From Pseudonocardiales bacterium (GTDB taxonomy: Bacteria; Actinomycetota; Actinomycetes; Mycobacteriales; Pseudonocardiaceae): a DNA stretch of 64,000 nucleotides. The stretch spans positions 1 to 64,000 of the forward strand of contig JAFAPC010000191.1 of NCBI GenBank assembly GCA_019247305.1, written 5' to 3'. Positions 1 through 7,089 of the stretch are shown piece by piece. The notes beneath the pieces are model-generated. The model did not search any database, was not told the origin of the DNA, and saw nothing but the letters and a program-made list of their open reading frames with translations. Both the position numbers and the translations under genes were made by a program. The first letter of the stretch is position 1; each line of letters starts with the position of its first letter.

Positions 1-258
1 GCGCATCAGCGCTTCCAGATCCGGCCAGACCGCGTAGGTCCGCTCAGCGAGCACGTCGGGCTGCTCGTTGAGCACCTCGTAGAGGATCATGATTCCCTGG
101 TTGGGCAGCCCGACCTCGTAGGCGTCCGGGTACATCAACGCCCAGCGCACCGTAGTGCGGTCCCACTCCTTTACGGTGGCGTTGAGCTCGCCTCCCACAT
201 ACTGCACCGGCTTGGCGACCCGGGACAGCAGTGGCTCCAGCTGCTCGAACACCGACAT
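1..258 (-). CDS. B12-binding-domain radical SAM protein (TIGR03960-like), N-terminal part only
   Basis: This gene runs off the left edge, so only its first 86 codons are visible; it is absent from the ORF track because no stop lies in the window. The reverse strand reads MSVFEQLEPLLSRVAKPVQY, then a segment with YPDAYEVGLPNQG and VLNEQPDVLAERTYAVWPDL. I recognise this as the N-terminus of the long cobalamin-binding-domain radical SAM family that usually sits just upstream of a TIGR03936 (DUF2344) gene and rne in actinomycetes. The iron-sulfur CxxxCxxC segment would lie outside the window. An in-frame ATG three codons upstream (267) is possible, but MSVFEQLE is the usual family start. No clear ribosome binding site helps. 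The family assignment is from memory of the conserved N-terminus; the reaction is unknown. Confidence 0.85.
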   Translation of the reverse strand, partial: MSVFEQLEPLLSRVAKPVQYVGGELNATVKEWDRTTVRWALMYPDAYEVGLPNQGIMILYEVLNEQPDVLAERTYAVWPDLEALMR

Positions 259-566
259 CACAGACATGGCGCTCAGCGTAGGTCGCCGGACCCACCGGCC
301 TTCAGGGACGGTGCCCCCGGTGAGCCCAGCGCCCACCGTGGGGTGGCTGGGTCTTCATGTCTCTGGGTCTTCATTTCTCAGGCCAGCCGCGGGTGTGACG
401 CTGTACCTCAAAGAGCTATTCGTCACCGAGACATTCCAGCGACTTCTGCTCGGGCGGTCTCTCATTGACGGAAGAAATACGACCGTCGTTTCACCATCGC
501 GCGTGGGTTGGTGGAGCTCTTCAGCGCTGCCCACAATTCCCGGCGACCCTGCCCGCAGCTCACTCA

Positions 567-692
567 GGTGCACAAGCATCCATAAGTCCCCGCACGGGCG
601 ACCCGCAGGGTGCACAAGCATCCATGAGACCGTCCGGGAGTGGGCTACTGGGTGCACAAGCATCCATAAGTCCGTGCTGGGAGCCTGATGCG
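567..692 (+). repeat. Three tandem 42-bp units with a conserved core
   Basis: Conserved cores begin at 567, 609 and 651, exactly 42 bases apart. Each starts GGTGCACAAGCATCCATRAG (R = A or G) and continues for about three more bases before a roughly 19-base variable spacer. The same core in the opposite orientation occurs twice at 33221-33290, again 42 bases apart. The family is therefore dispersed, and its spacing equals four turns of B-DNA. It does not encode a protein in a consistent frame. Function is unknown; phased protein-binding sites are an inference. Confidence 0.8.
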
Positions 693-734
693 GAAGTTTT
701 CGGTGGCTGAAGGGTGCTGGACGCCAGCTGGTGC

Positions 735-818
735 CGCTCTGGGTGCGCCGAGTTCGACAGGAGAGCTGTCGCGAGCCTTGTGCACAGCTCTGACGTCGAA
801 CTCGGCGCACTTAGAGCG
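735..818. repeat. Nested inverted repeat (REP-like palindrome)
   Basis: Outer arms 743-758 and 795-810 are a perfect 16-base inverted repeat (GTGCGCCGAGTTCGAC). They extend to 735-818 through two G-T positions and a further six perfect pairs. A second perfect 8-base inverted repeat (AGAGCTGT/ACAGCTCT, 762-769 and 784-791) sits inside the loop. The RNA or cruciform would be one long stem capped by a second stem. There is no T-run, so it is more likely a REP-like element or a processed structure than an intrinsic terminator. Confidence 0.75.
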
Positions 819-949
819 ACGCTTGGTGCTCTGGTACGCAATGGTTCTGGTTACTAGTCTTTGACTCGTCATGCTCGGGCGAGCTGAGTGTGTCACGCGT
901 GTTTCTCCTCAACGTCATCAACCGGATACTCCTGGTGGATGTGTGGTCC

Positions 950-1249
950 TCACGGTGACGGCTCCCAGGCGAGTACCTCGGTGAGCACCTCGATCGCGCT
1001 GCCCTGCACCCGGCGTTCGATCAGCTCAGCCCCGGGGACGATTAGCGGCGATGTCCGCTGGCGCACGGCCAGACAGTCGCGACTGAACCCCGCGAGGTGA
1101 ATGACATCGACCCAATCACCGCGCAGCCGGTGTCCCACCAGCGGCCCATCCTCCCCCGAAGCGACCCGCCGGAACACAAAGCCACCCAACTTGGCCTGGT
1201 CAAGCAGGCTCTTAGCGAGCACCACATCCGGGCTGTCCACAGTCCCCAT
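950..1249 (-). CDS. Small conserved-looking hypothetical protein
   Basis: A 99-residue soluble protein rich in Val and Leu, with no membrane segment or signal peptide. The ATG at 1249 follows a purine-rich stretch (GAGGGGGGTGAT) about ten bases upstream, which supports this start. It reads as a compact alpha/beta protein (segments GFVFRRVASGEDGPLVGHRL and DWVDVIHLAGFSRDCLAVR). I do not recognise the family. It lies 120 bases downstream of another small gene on the same strand and may be cotranscribed with it. Codon use looks normal for the region, and the competing long ORF in another frame (1042-1584) has Arg/Ser/Trp-rich composition typical of a shadow. Confidence 0.5.
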   Translation of the reverse strand: MGTVDSPDVVLAKSLLDQAKLGGFVFRRVASGEDGPLVGHRLRGDWVDVIHLAGFSRDCLAVRQRTSPLIVPGAELIERRVQGSAIEVLTEVLAWEPSP

Positions 1250-1369
1250 CGCCTATCACCCCCCTCAACGCCCAAGCCACCTATCCGCGGTGCTGCTCCG
1301 CGGCCCTGACCGGCCCGTGTCCCCTCGGTGCCGCAGTGATCACACTCTGGGTGGCCGGGATAGCGGGCA

Positions 1370-1681
1370 TCAGCGGATCTCGGGGGTGTCCAGGAGGCGT
1401 AGGTGCTGGGGTGGGAGGTTGACCAGGTAGTGCCATCCCTGATCGAAGACGACATAAACCCGGTCCCAGTCCCGTCCGACGATCTTTCCCTGGTGGTGCA
1501 GCCGGGAGCGCAGTGCCCCGTGGTCCTCATCCACCGAGACCTGCTCAACCCGATCGCCCAACGACAGTGTCCTGCCCTCGGCATCCTGCAACGGGAAGTC
1601 CTTCAGGGGACGGAAGGTGCCGTCGGGGCTGCGCCGAGAGTTCTCCGGAGCGAATCGGGGTCGTGGGGTACGAGGCTCCAT
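1370..1681 (-). CDS. Small hypothetical protein with SH3-like barrel character
   Basis: A 103-residue protein. The ORF track starts at 1726, but an AAGGAG ten bases before the ATG at 1681 marks the real start (MEPRTPRPRF). The N-terminal third is Pro/Arg-rich and probably disordered. The C-terminal half has short beta strands and conserved-looking turns (SLGDRVEQV, GKIVGRDWDRVYVVFDQG, NLPPQHLRLL) that resemble a KOW/SH3-like barrel as found in small phage- or plasmid-linked proteins. That fold guess is inference. It is divergent from the HTH/TPR regulator to the right and may form a two-gene unit with the 99-residue gene downstream. Confidence 0.55.
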   Translation of the reverse strand: MEPRTPRPRFAPENSRRSPDGTFRPLKDFPLQDAEGRTLSLGDRVEQVSVDEDHGALRSRLHHQGKIVGRDWDRVYVVFDQGWHYLVNLPPQHLRLLDTPEIR

Positions 1682-1980
1682 GGTGGATGTTCTCCTTGTG
1701 GGGTTGGTGGAGGGCCGGCTGGCCACGGGGAGCCGGAACAGGGGCAGGAGGGCTCAACCAGCGGCCAGCCGGCGATAGCGGGGCCAACGCCCCGAGGCCT
1801 GGGGTCGACCGAGACATCAGTGCGATGAGCACCTGGCACAGTTTGGACAGGGCGCTGCCGCTGGGGAACAGGCTGGTACGGCCCAGACGAGGGACCCGCA
1901 CGACATGGCACCGACGAGGAACCCACAAAGTATTACGCTCAGCACAACTGCCCCTACCGAGAGGATCGCGGGTACACCCT
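1682..1980. other. Divergent intergenic region
   Basis: About 300 bases separate the start of the small minus-strand gene from the start of the HTH/TPR regulator. It should hold promoters in both directions. The plus-strand ORF track extends the regulator through this stretch in frame, but that extension (rich in Arg, Pro, Gly and Trp) does not resemble the family and has no ribosome binding site. I see no clear hairpin or repeat and cannot place -35/-10 boxes with confidence. Confidence 0.4.
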
Positions 1981-3399
1981 ATGGTCACTGTCCAGTGCTG
2001 GACCGGAGCCGAAACCACGGCCCTGCGCCGAGCCATGCGCCTGAGCATTTGCGCCTTCGCCAAACACCTCGGCGTCGACACCCGGACCGTCACCAAGTGG
2101 GAATCCCGCGGCCACACCATCACCCTGCTCCCCGACACCCAAGCGCTCATGGACACCGCCTTGCGCCGGGCCCCCGAGGAGGTCAAGACCCGCTTTGACC
2201 AGGCAGTAGGCACGAAAGACCAGAAGCCCACCACGGCTTCCCCACCCGGGTCCCCAGAAACGTCACCCACCATCACCCAGTGGAACCATCATTCTATTAC
2301 ACTGGCAGCACAACAGATAACAGGTGAGGACTTGTCTATCCCACGTCGAAACACGCTAGCGGCGGGCCCCCCTGCGGTCCTCGCAGGGGCCGCACTGACG
2401 GAACCGCTCAAGCAATGGCTACTCCCACTCAACCAGGACACGAAAGTAGCAACGTCCGGGTCGGGTTTCTCCCCCACCGAACTCGCGTCACTCGAGGAAG
2501 TAATACAGCAATTCAGAGGCTGGACCAAAAACGGTCAGGGCATGCTGGTGCGCAAGGCGGCCATCGCCCAGCTGAACGATGTCACGGATCGTCTCCGCGA
2601 GGTGTCCCCGGAGCCCGCGACGTGGCGGGCTTTCGGAGTCGCCGCAGAGCTCGCCCAAGCGGTCGCTTGGATATTGTGGGACCATGGCCTGCATCGCTCC
2701 GCGCAGCGGTATTACATCTTATCCGTGCAGCTGGCAAAACTGGCGAACGACGACGAACAAGCCGCCTACGTGCTCGCACTCCTGGCCCGACAATGCTACG
2801 AACTTGGTCACCCCGAGGAGGGTTTGGAGATCGTGGCACTCGCCCAGTACGGCAGCCGAAAGACCGCAACGCCATGGATGCGCGCGATGCTGGCGGGACA
2901 TGAAGCGTGGGGCTATGCTCTCCGGGGAGAGTCACAAGCTGTCCATCGTACTGTCGGTCTTACGGAGGAGTATTTCTCCCACGGCCCGTCGGATGACGAC
3001 CATCGTCGTTTCCAATTTTTTGGCGTTCCTGGCGGGCTCGCTGGCCTGATCGGTGTGCGTTACCGCGAGTTGGCGCGACACGAGCCACGGTGGGCCGGGA
3101 AGGCTCACGAGTATCTTCAGGAGGCGCTTCGTCACCCCTCAGACGAACCCCGGCTCCACGCTTACGATCTTATTGCACTGGCGCGCACTCACTTGATCAC
3201 CGCCGAGCCGGAACACGCCTGCGAGCTGGTTCATCAAGCGATTGCGATCGCGCAGCCGTGGATGAAAGGGCGAGTGGGCGCCAAACTGGGGAAGTTCCAT
3301 CAGGAAGCGGCACAGTACGCGGATATTCCCGTGGTCGGCGATACCCGTGACCGCATCCGCGAGCTGACCGCCGCCAACAGATGGTGGATGCAGGGGTAG
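1981..3399 (+). CDS. HTH-domain regulator with TPR-like C-terminal half
   Basis: A 472-residue cytoplasmic protein. Residues about 1-70 are an XRE-type helix-turn-helix (LSICAFAKHLGVDTRTVTKW, then an acidic/Arg helix), as in actinomycete regulators that begin with a WTGRE-like segment. A linker of low complexity follows. From about residue 180 the protein is all-helical with TPR-like repeats (AQRYYILSVQLAKLANDDEQ, CYELGHPEEGLEIV, HAYDLIALARTHL). Start 1981 gives the expected family N-terminus; a GAGAGG lies 16 bases upstream, rather far, so the start is moderately supported. The stop is three bases before the next gene, a SLOG-like protein, so the two form an operon. Inference: a signal-sensing transcriptional regulator whose TPR domain binds a peptide or the SLOG partner. 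Confidence 0.8.
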   Translation: MVTVQCWTGAETTALRRAMRLSICAFAKHLGVDTRTVTKWESRGHTITLLPDTQALMDTALRRAPEEVKTRFDQAVGTKDQKPTTASPPGSPETSPTITQWNHHSITLAAQQITGEDLSIPRRNTLAAGPPAVLAGAALTEPLKQWLLPLNQDTKVATSGSGFSPTELASLEEVIQQFRGWTKNGQGMLVRKAAIAQLNDVTDRLREVSPEPATWRAFGVAAELAQAVAWILWDHGLHRSAQRYYILSVQLAKLANDDEQAAYVLALLARQCYELGHPEEGLEIVALAQYGSRKTATPWMRAMLAGHEAWGYALRGESQAVHRTVGLTEEYFSHGPSDDDHRRFQFFGVPGGLAGLIGVRYRELARHEPRWAGKAHEYLQEALRHPSDEPRLHAYDLIALARTHLITAEPEHACELVHQAIAIAQPWMKGRVGAKLGKFHQEAAQYADIPVVGDTRDRIRELTAANRWWMQG

Positions 3400-3402
3400 C
3401 CA

Positions 3403-3888
3403 GTGGCGCGAATCGGGATCACTGGTCACATGAACCTCGCTCGCGACAGCGTCCCGCTCGTCGCCGAAGCGCTCCGCGACGTCCTGACGAACGACGCCGA
3501 GGGCGACCTCGTCGGTGTTTCGTGTCTCGCACGGGGTTCAGATCAAATCTTTGCCCGGGTTGTGCTGGAGTATGGCGGCGCCGTTGACGCGGTACTCCCC
3601 GCAGCCGACTATCGAGAGCGGAAGGTCAAACCCGACAATGTAGCAGAGTTCGATGACCTCATCAGTCGCGCTCGCACGGTGCGGACATTACCGTTTGACA
3701 CATCTCACAACGACGCGTACATGGCGGCGAGCGAGGAGATGTTTGACGCTGTTGATTCCCTCATCGCAGTATGGGATGGCAAGCCTTCCGGGGGTTACTC
3801 GGGTACCGCCGATGTCGTGGCCGCCGCCCGCGAGCGCGGGATACCGGTCACCGTGGTGTGGCCCGAGGGTGCACGTCGCGAGCACTAG
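3403..3888 (+). CDS. SLOG/DprA-LOG-like Rossmann-fold nucleotide-sensor protein
   Basis: A 161-residue protein with GTG start three bases after the regulator stop. The fold signs are an N-terminal strand and glycine turn (RIGITGHMN), a second strand with SCLARGSDQIFA, a third with DAVLPAADYRERK, and a C-terminal DSLIAVWDGKPSGGYSGTAD segment with ADVVAAARERGIPVTVVW. This is the pattern of the SLOG superfamily (LOG, DprA, YspA relatives), which bind nucleotides or nucleotide-derived ligands and often work in signalling and conflict systems. The PGGxGTxxE motif of phosphoribohydrolase LOG enzymes is replaced by GGYSGTAD, so catalysis is doubtful and ligand sensing is more likely. Coupling to the HTH/TPR gene suggests it feeds a nucleotide signal to that regulator. 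It ends overlapping the convergent ABC permease gene by four bases. Confidence 0.75.
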   Translation: MARIGITGHMNLARDSVPLVAEALRDVLTNDAEGDLVGVSCLARGSDQIFARVVLEYGGAVDAVLPAADYRERKVKPDNVAEFDDLISRARTVRTLPFDTSHNDAYMAASEEMFDAVDSLIAVWDGKPSGGYSGTADVVAAARERGIPVTVVWPEGARREH

Positions 3889-4742
3889 CGCAGGAGGAGG
3901 AACTTCAGGCGGCGGGCGGCTACCACGACGCCCACGGCAGCCATCACCCCGAAGTACGCCAAGTGCCCGAGCAGGGACCAGCCGACAACGCCGGTGGTCA
4001 AGTCGCGCATCAGCGTCACCGCGTGGTAAAGCGGGAAGGCCTGCACCAGCCGCTGCAGCGCCAGTGGGTACACCGACAGCGGGAAAAAGGTCGCGGAGAA
4101 CAAGAACATTGGCAGTATCGCCAGCACAACCAGGTCGAAGTCCTGCCAGGAACGCATGAACGAGGCGGCAGTTAATCCCACGGACGCAAACGCGAACGCC
4201 ACGAACAGCCCAGCGGGTAACGCCAGCAATGCCCACGGTGTGGAGATCAGCCCAATCCCGAACATGATGGCGAGGAAGCCGGCGGAGTACATCCCGCCCC
4301 GGATCAACGCCCACCCGATCTCCCCCAGCGCGATGTCCATCGGACCCAGCGGGGTGGCGAGCATCGCGTCGTAGAGCTTCGCGTACTTCAACTTGAAGAA
4401 GACATTGAACGTACTGTCATATACCGCCCCATTCATCGCCGAGGCGGCCAGCAATCCGGGCGCCAGGAACGCCGGATAGCTCAGGTGCTGCCCAGCCGGC
4501 CCTACCACGGTGCCGACCAGGCTGCCCAGCCCCTGGCCCATCGCCGCCAGATAGAGCAGCGGCTCCACGAACCCCGAGACGAGGGCCAACCAGACGTTTC
4601 GTGACGCCAGCGATGAGCGCACGAGGAGCATCCGGGCACGGCCGGCGTAGAGGCCCGGCGGCACTACCCGCATCAGCAGCCTGAGGCGTGGCGCGCCGAG
4701 TTCCCGCGACAGCTCGTCCAGTGCGCTCCTCGGGGCGCTCAT
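3885..4742 (-). CDS. ABC-2 type transporter permease
   Basis: A 285-residue integral membrane protein with about six hydrophobic segments (for example WLALVSGFVEPLLYLAAMG, GFLAIMFGIGLIS, LLALPAGLFVAFAFASVGL). It has the ABC-2 permease pattern of DrrB/NodJ relatives, including the motif around SATFFPLSVYPLALQRLVQAFPLYH. The ATG at 4742 overlaps the stop of the upstream permease (ATGA), so I take it over the ORF-track start at 4769. It works with the second permease and the DrrA-like ATPase upstream, probably as a heterodimeric exporter. Substrate unknown; drug, lipid or polysaccharide export are all possible for this family. Confidence 0.9.
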   Translation of the reverse strand: MSAPRSALDELSRELGAPRLRLLMRVVPPGLYAGRARMLLVRSSLASRNVWLALVSGFVEPLLYLAAMGQGLGSLVGTVVGPAGQHLSYPAFLAPGLLAASAMNGAVYDSTFNVFFKLKYAKLYDAMLATPLGPMDIALGEIGWALIRGGMYSAGFLAIMFGIGLISTPWALLALPAGLFVAFAFASVGLTAASFMRSWQDFDLVVLAILPMFLFSATFFPLSVYPLALQRLVQAFPLYHAVTLMRDLTTGVVGWSLLGHLAYFGVMAAVGVVVAARRLKFLLLR

Positions 4743-5554
4743 CGGGACAACCTCACCCGGAACTGCCACCGCGACAGCTGCACGCCCACCACCAGCAACA
4801 CCGCCAGGTACGCGAGGTGTCCTGCGGCCTCGTCCAGCCGCAGGGTACCTAACGCGGCGCCGCGGGCCAGCTCAGTGCCGTGCCACAGTGGGCTGATCCA
4901 GGCCAGCGGCTGGACTACCGTGGGGAGCCGCGAGATCGGGAAGAAGGTCCCGGAGAACAGGGTCATCGGCAGCACGATGAACCGGAAGACAGCGACGAAC
5001 ACGTCCCCTTCGTGATTCCGCGCCGCCGCAAAGGCCACCAGCGGCGCGCTGAACGCCATGCCGCACAGCACGGCGAAGACCAACGCGAGCACCATGCCTG
5101 GTCCCGGGACCATACCGAACAGCGTGATCACAAGCAGGTAGCCGACGCCGGAGAAGGTCAGCCGCAGCGCGATCCAGGTGAGCTGCCCACCGGCCAGCTG
5201 ACCGGGCGTGATCGGGGTCGCCGCGATGCCCTCATAGGTGCGCCGCCACTTGAATGCCGCGAGGATCGGATAGCTCGACTCGAAGGCCGCGGTCTCGACG
5301 GCGCCGGCCGCGAGCAGCGCTGGGGTGAGGTACACCAGGTAGGGAACCCCACCGGTGGCCTGGGCCGCGCGGCCACTGGCGGCGATCACGCTCCCGAGGC
5401 CGACGCCGAAGGCCGCCAAGAACAGCAGCGGCTGCAGCAGACTGGAGACCACCGTGGCCCGCCAGGTGTGCCGGTACCGAGTCCACAGTCCCTCGACGAC
5501 ACGCAGCGCGGGCCGCCACCTGGTCAGCACCCGGCCGTGGGATGGGGCAGTCAT
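4739..5554 (-). CDS. ABC-2 type transporter permease
   Basis: A 271-residue membrane protein homologous to its downstream neighbour, with about six membrane segments and the same FSGTFFPISRLPTVVQPLAW motif before the last segments. It begins with ATG at 5554, one base after the ATPase stop, and ends in an ATGA overlap with the next permease, so the three cistrons are translated as a unit. Two different permeases with one ATPase is a known DrrABC-like layout. The N-terminal cytoplasmic stretch (LTRWRPALRVVEGLWTRYRH) contains the amphipathic coupling helix typical of the family. Substrate not predictable from sequence. Confidence 0.9.
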   Translation of the reverse strand: MTAPSHGRVLTRWRPALRVVEGLWTRYRHTWRATVVSSLLQPLLFLAAFGVGLGSVIAASGRAAQATGGVPYLVYLTPALLAAGAVETAAFESSYPILAAFKWRRTYEGIAATPITPGQLAGGQLTWIALRLTFSGVGYLLVITLFGMVPGPGMVLALVFAVLCGMAFSAPLVAFAAARNHEGDVFVAVFRFIVLPMTLFSGTFFPISRLPTVVQPLAWISPLWHGTELARGAALGTLRLDEAAGHLAYLAVLLVVGVQLSRWQFRVRLSR

Positions 5555-6481
5555 TCAGTCCACCAGGGATCGGCCGGTGAGCCGGAGGAACACATCCTCC
5601 AGGGTGGACCGCCGGACCAGGCTGGAGACCGGGCGCACCCCGCGCTGATGCGCGGCGGCCAGCGCTGCATCACCGTCTGCGGTGTAGAGCAGCAGCCGGT
5701 CGGGCAGCTCTTCGACGCGCTGCGCCAGGACGTCCAGCGTCGCACCCCAGCCGTGCTGGGCACCTGGGGTGAACCGCAGTTCGAGTACCTCGCGGGTGGA
5801 GTACCGGGCGATGAGCTCCCGTGCGGAGCCCTCAGCGATAATCAGCCCGTCGTCCATCACGACCAGGCGGTCGCACAGCTGCTCAGCCTCGTCCATGTAG
5901 TGCGTGGTGATGATCAGTGTGACGCCCCGCTGCCTGAGCTGGAACAGCCGGTCCCACAGCAGGTGCCGGGCCTGCGGGTCCAGCCCGGTGGTCGGCTCGT
6001 CGAGCAGCATCAGCTCCGGGTCGTTGATCATTGATCGGGCGATGGTCAGCCGCCGCTTCATCCCTCCGGAGAGCTGCTCAACGGGATCAACAGCCCGATC
6101 AGTGAGCTGGACGAAGTCCAGCAGCTCGGCGGCTTTGGCCCGCACCGCGGCCCGGGACATGCCGAAATAGCGACCGTAGACGTGCAGGTTGTCCCGCACC
6201 GAGAGCTCGACGTCCAGGTTGTCCTGCTGCGGTACCACGCCAAGGCGGGCCCGGATCTGCGGTCCGTCAGTATCCGGGTCCATCCCGAGGATCTGAAGCT
6301 CACCGGCGCTACGCGGGGACACGCACCCGATCATGCGCATGGTCGAGGACTTGCCGGCGCCGTTGGGTCCCAGGAAACCGAACACCTCGCCCGCCCGGAC
6401 ATCGATGTCGATGCCCCGGACGGCCTCGAAGGCACCGAACCGTTTGCGCAGCCCACGGGCCTGCACGAGAGAATCGGACAC
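5555..6481 (-). CDS. ABC transporter ATP-binding protein, DrrA-like
   Basis: A 308-residue nucleotide-binding subunit. Walker A (GPNGAGKSS), Q-loop (VVPQQDNLD), signature (LSGGMKRRLTIA), Walker B (LMLLDEPTTGLD) and the H-loop (IITTHYMDEAEQL) are all intact. A C-terminal extension of about 80 residues is characteristic of DrrA-type exporters. GTG start at 6481. It hydrolyses ATP to drive export through the two permeases that follow without gaps. A strong hairpin just upstream separates it from the ndk gene, so the exporter probably has its own promoter in the short interval or relies on read-through. Confidence 0.93.
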   Translation of the reverse strand: MSDSLVQARGLRKRFGAFEAVRGIDIDVRAGEVFGFLGPNGAGKSSTMRMIGCVSPRSAGELQILGMDPDTDGPQIRARLGVVPQQDNLDVELSVRDNLHVYGRYFGMSRAAVRAKAAELLDFVQLTDRAVDPVEQLSGGMKRRLTIARSMINDPELMLLDEPTTGLDPQARHLLWDRLFQLRQRGVTLIITTHYMDEAEQLCDRLVVMDDGLIIAEGSARELIARYSTREVLELRFTPGAQHGWGATLDVLAQRVEELPDRLLLYTADGDAALAAAHQRGVRPVSSLVRRSTLEDVFLRLTGRSLVD

Positions 6482-6493
6482 GCCCTTGACGCT

Positions 6494-6530
6494 ACCTGGC
6501 GGCGGCCCTGTGCGCGGACCGCCGCCAGGT
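6494..6530 (-). terminator. Terminator-like hairpin after ndk
   Basis: A perfect 12-base inverted repeat (ACCTGGCGGCGG ... CCGCCGCCAGGT) with a 13-base loop lies between the ndk stop (6545) and the start of the ABC ATPase (6481), both minus strand. It has no clear U-run, as is common for GC-rich actinomycete terminators. Its position 15 bases after the ndk stop fits termination or 3'-end stabilisation. Confidence 0.7.
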
Positions 6531-6544
6531 GGATGACTGTTCGA

Positions 6545-7054
6545 TCAATAAGCGAGCTTCTCGGCGAGCGTCTCGTACTCGAACTGCTCCTCATCGCCGA
6601 ACCACAGCCCGACCTCATACTTGGCTTCCGCGGAGTTCCCCGAGGCATGCACCAGGTTGATGATCGCTTTACCGCTGAGCTTCGACGATGCCTTCGTCTG
6701 ATGCGCGAAGTCGCCGCGGATGGTTCCCGGCGATGCCTCGTCGGGATACGTGCTGCCGATGATGGCGCGCACTTTACGCACGGCATCCACACCTTCCAAC
6801 ACAAGCGCGATCACCGGACCGGTCTGCATAAACTCCGCAGTGGTGCGATAAACCTCCGCCCCCAAACGCTCTTCGAGATCGAAGTAGTGCTGGCGGGTGA
6901 ACTCCGCGTCCATGTGTCTCATCTTCACGCCAACGATTTTGAGTAGCGCGTCCTCGAATCGCGCGACGACCCGGCCCGCGAGCCCCCGGGCGACGGCGTC
7001 GGGCTTCAGCAGCACAAGAGTGCGCTCAACACCCACGTCCGGCGAGTCCACCAT
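6545..7054 (-). CDS. ndk: Nucleoside diphosphate kinase, long form
   Basis: A 169-residue enzyme that transfers the gamma phosphate from one nucleoside triphosphate to another nucleoside diphosphate via a phospho-histidine. The family motifs are TLVLLKPDAV near the N-terminus, SPGTIRGDF, and the catalytic histidine (about residue 136) in NLVHASGN. Canonical actinomycete Ndk is near 136 residues. This one carries an extra stretch of about 13 residues between GDF and the catalytic His and a longer C-terminus, as in a divergent long-form clade. A GGAAGG six bases before the ATG at 7054 fixes the start; the ORF-track start at 7072 lies upstream of that site. It sits 36 bases downstream of the PP2C gene and is followed by a terminator hairpin. 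Confidence 0.88.
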   Translation of the reverse strand: MVDSPDVGVERTLVLLKPDAVARGLAGRVVARFEDALLKIVGVKMRHMDAEFTRQHYFDLEERLGAEVYRTTAEFMQTGPVIALVLEGVDAVRKVRAIIGSTYPDEASPGTIRGDFAHQTKASSKLSGKAIINLVHASGNSAEAKYEVGLWFGDEEQFEYETLAEKLAY

Positions 7055-7089
7055 TGTCTTCCTTCCGGTCAAAGTCCATGACGATGTGC

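Larger units (their letters stand above)
259..949. other. Gene-poor intergenic stretch carrying repeats
   Basis: No convincing gene is present in these 690 bases. The overlapping ORFs here are in conflicting frames and have low-complexity Ser/Arg/Pro composition. Several of them repeat peptides such as CTSIHKS or GLMDACAP only because a DNA repeat runs through them. The stretch contains the three-unit 42-bp repeat and the nested palindrome listed separately. It lies upstream of the radical SAM gene and downstream of a small minus-strand gene, so a promoter for the radical SAM gene should be in its left part; I cannot place it. Confidence 0.6.

Noticed and set aside
155-688. 177-residue plus-strand ORF and overlapping ORFs at 355-896
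   Set aside because: Low-complexity Ser/Arg/Pro translations in conflicting frames; the repeated peptides come from the 42-bp DNA repeat. No RBS or family similarity.
567-692. CRISPR array
   Set aside because: Three cores at regular spacing look array-like, but the core is only about 23 bases, spacers about 19 bases, no cas genes or leader are present, and a second inverted block sits in an unrelated place.
1513-1980. N-terminal extension of the HTH/TPR regulator in the ORF track
   Set aside because: Arg/Pro/Trp-rich, overlaps a well-supported minus-strand gene, and the family N-terminus begins at 1981.
4880-6034. 384-residue plus-strand ORF opposite the ABC exporter
   Set aside because: Antisense shadow of two clear transporter genes with intact motifs; Gln/Arg/His-rich composition.
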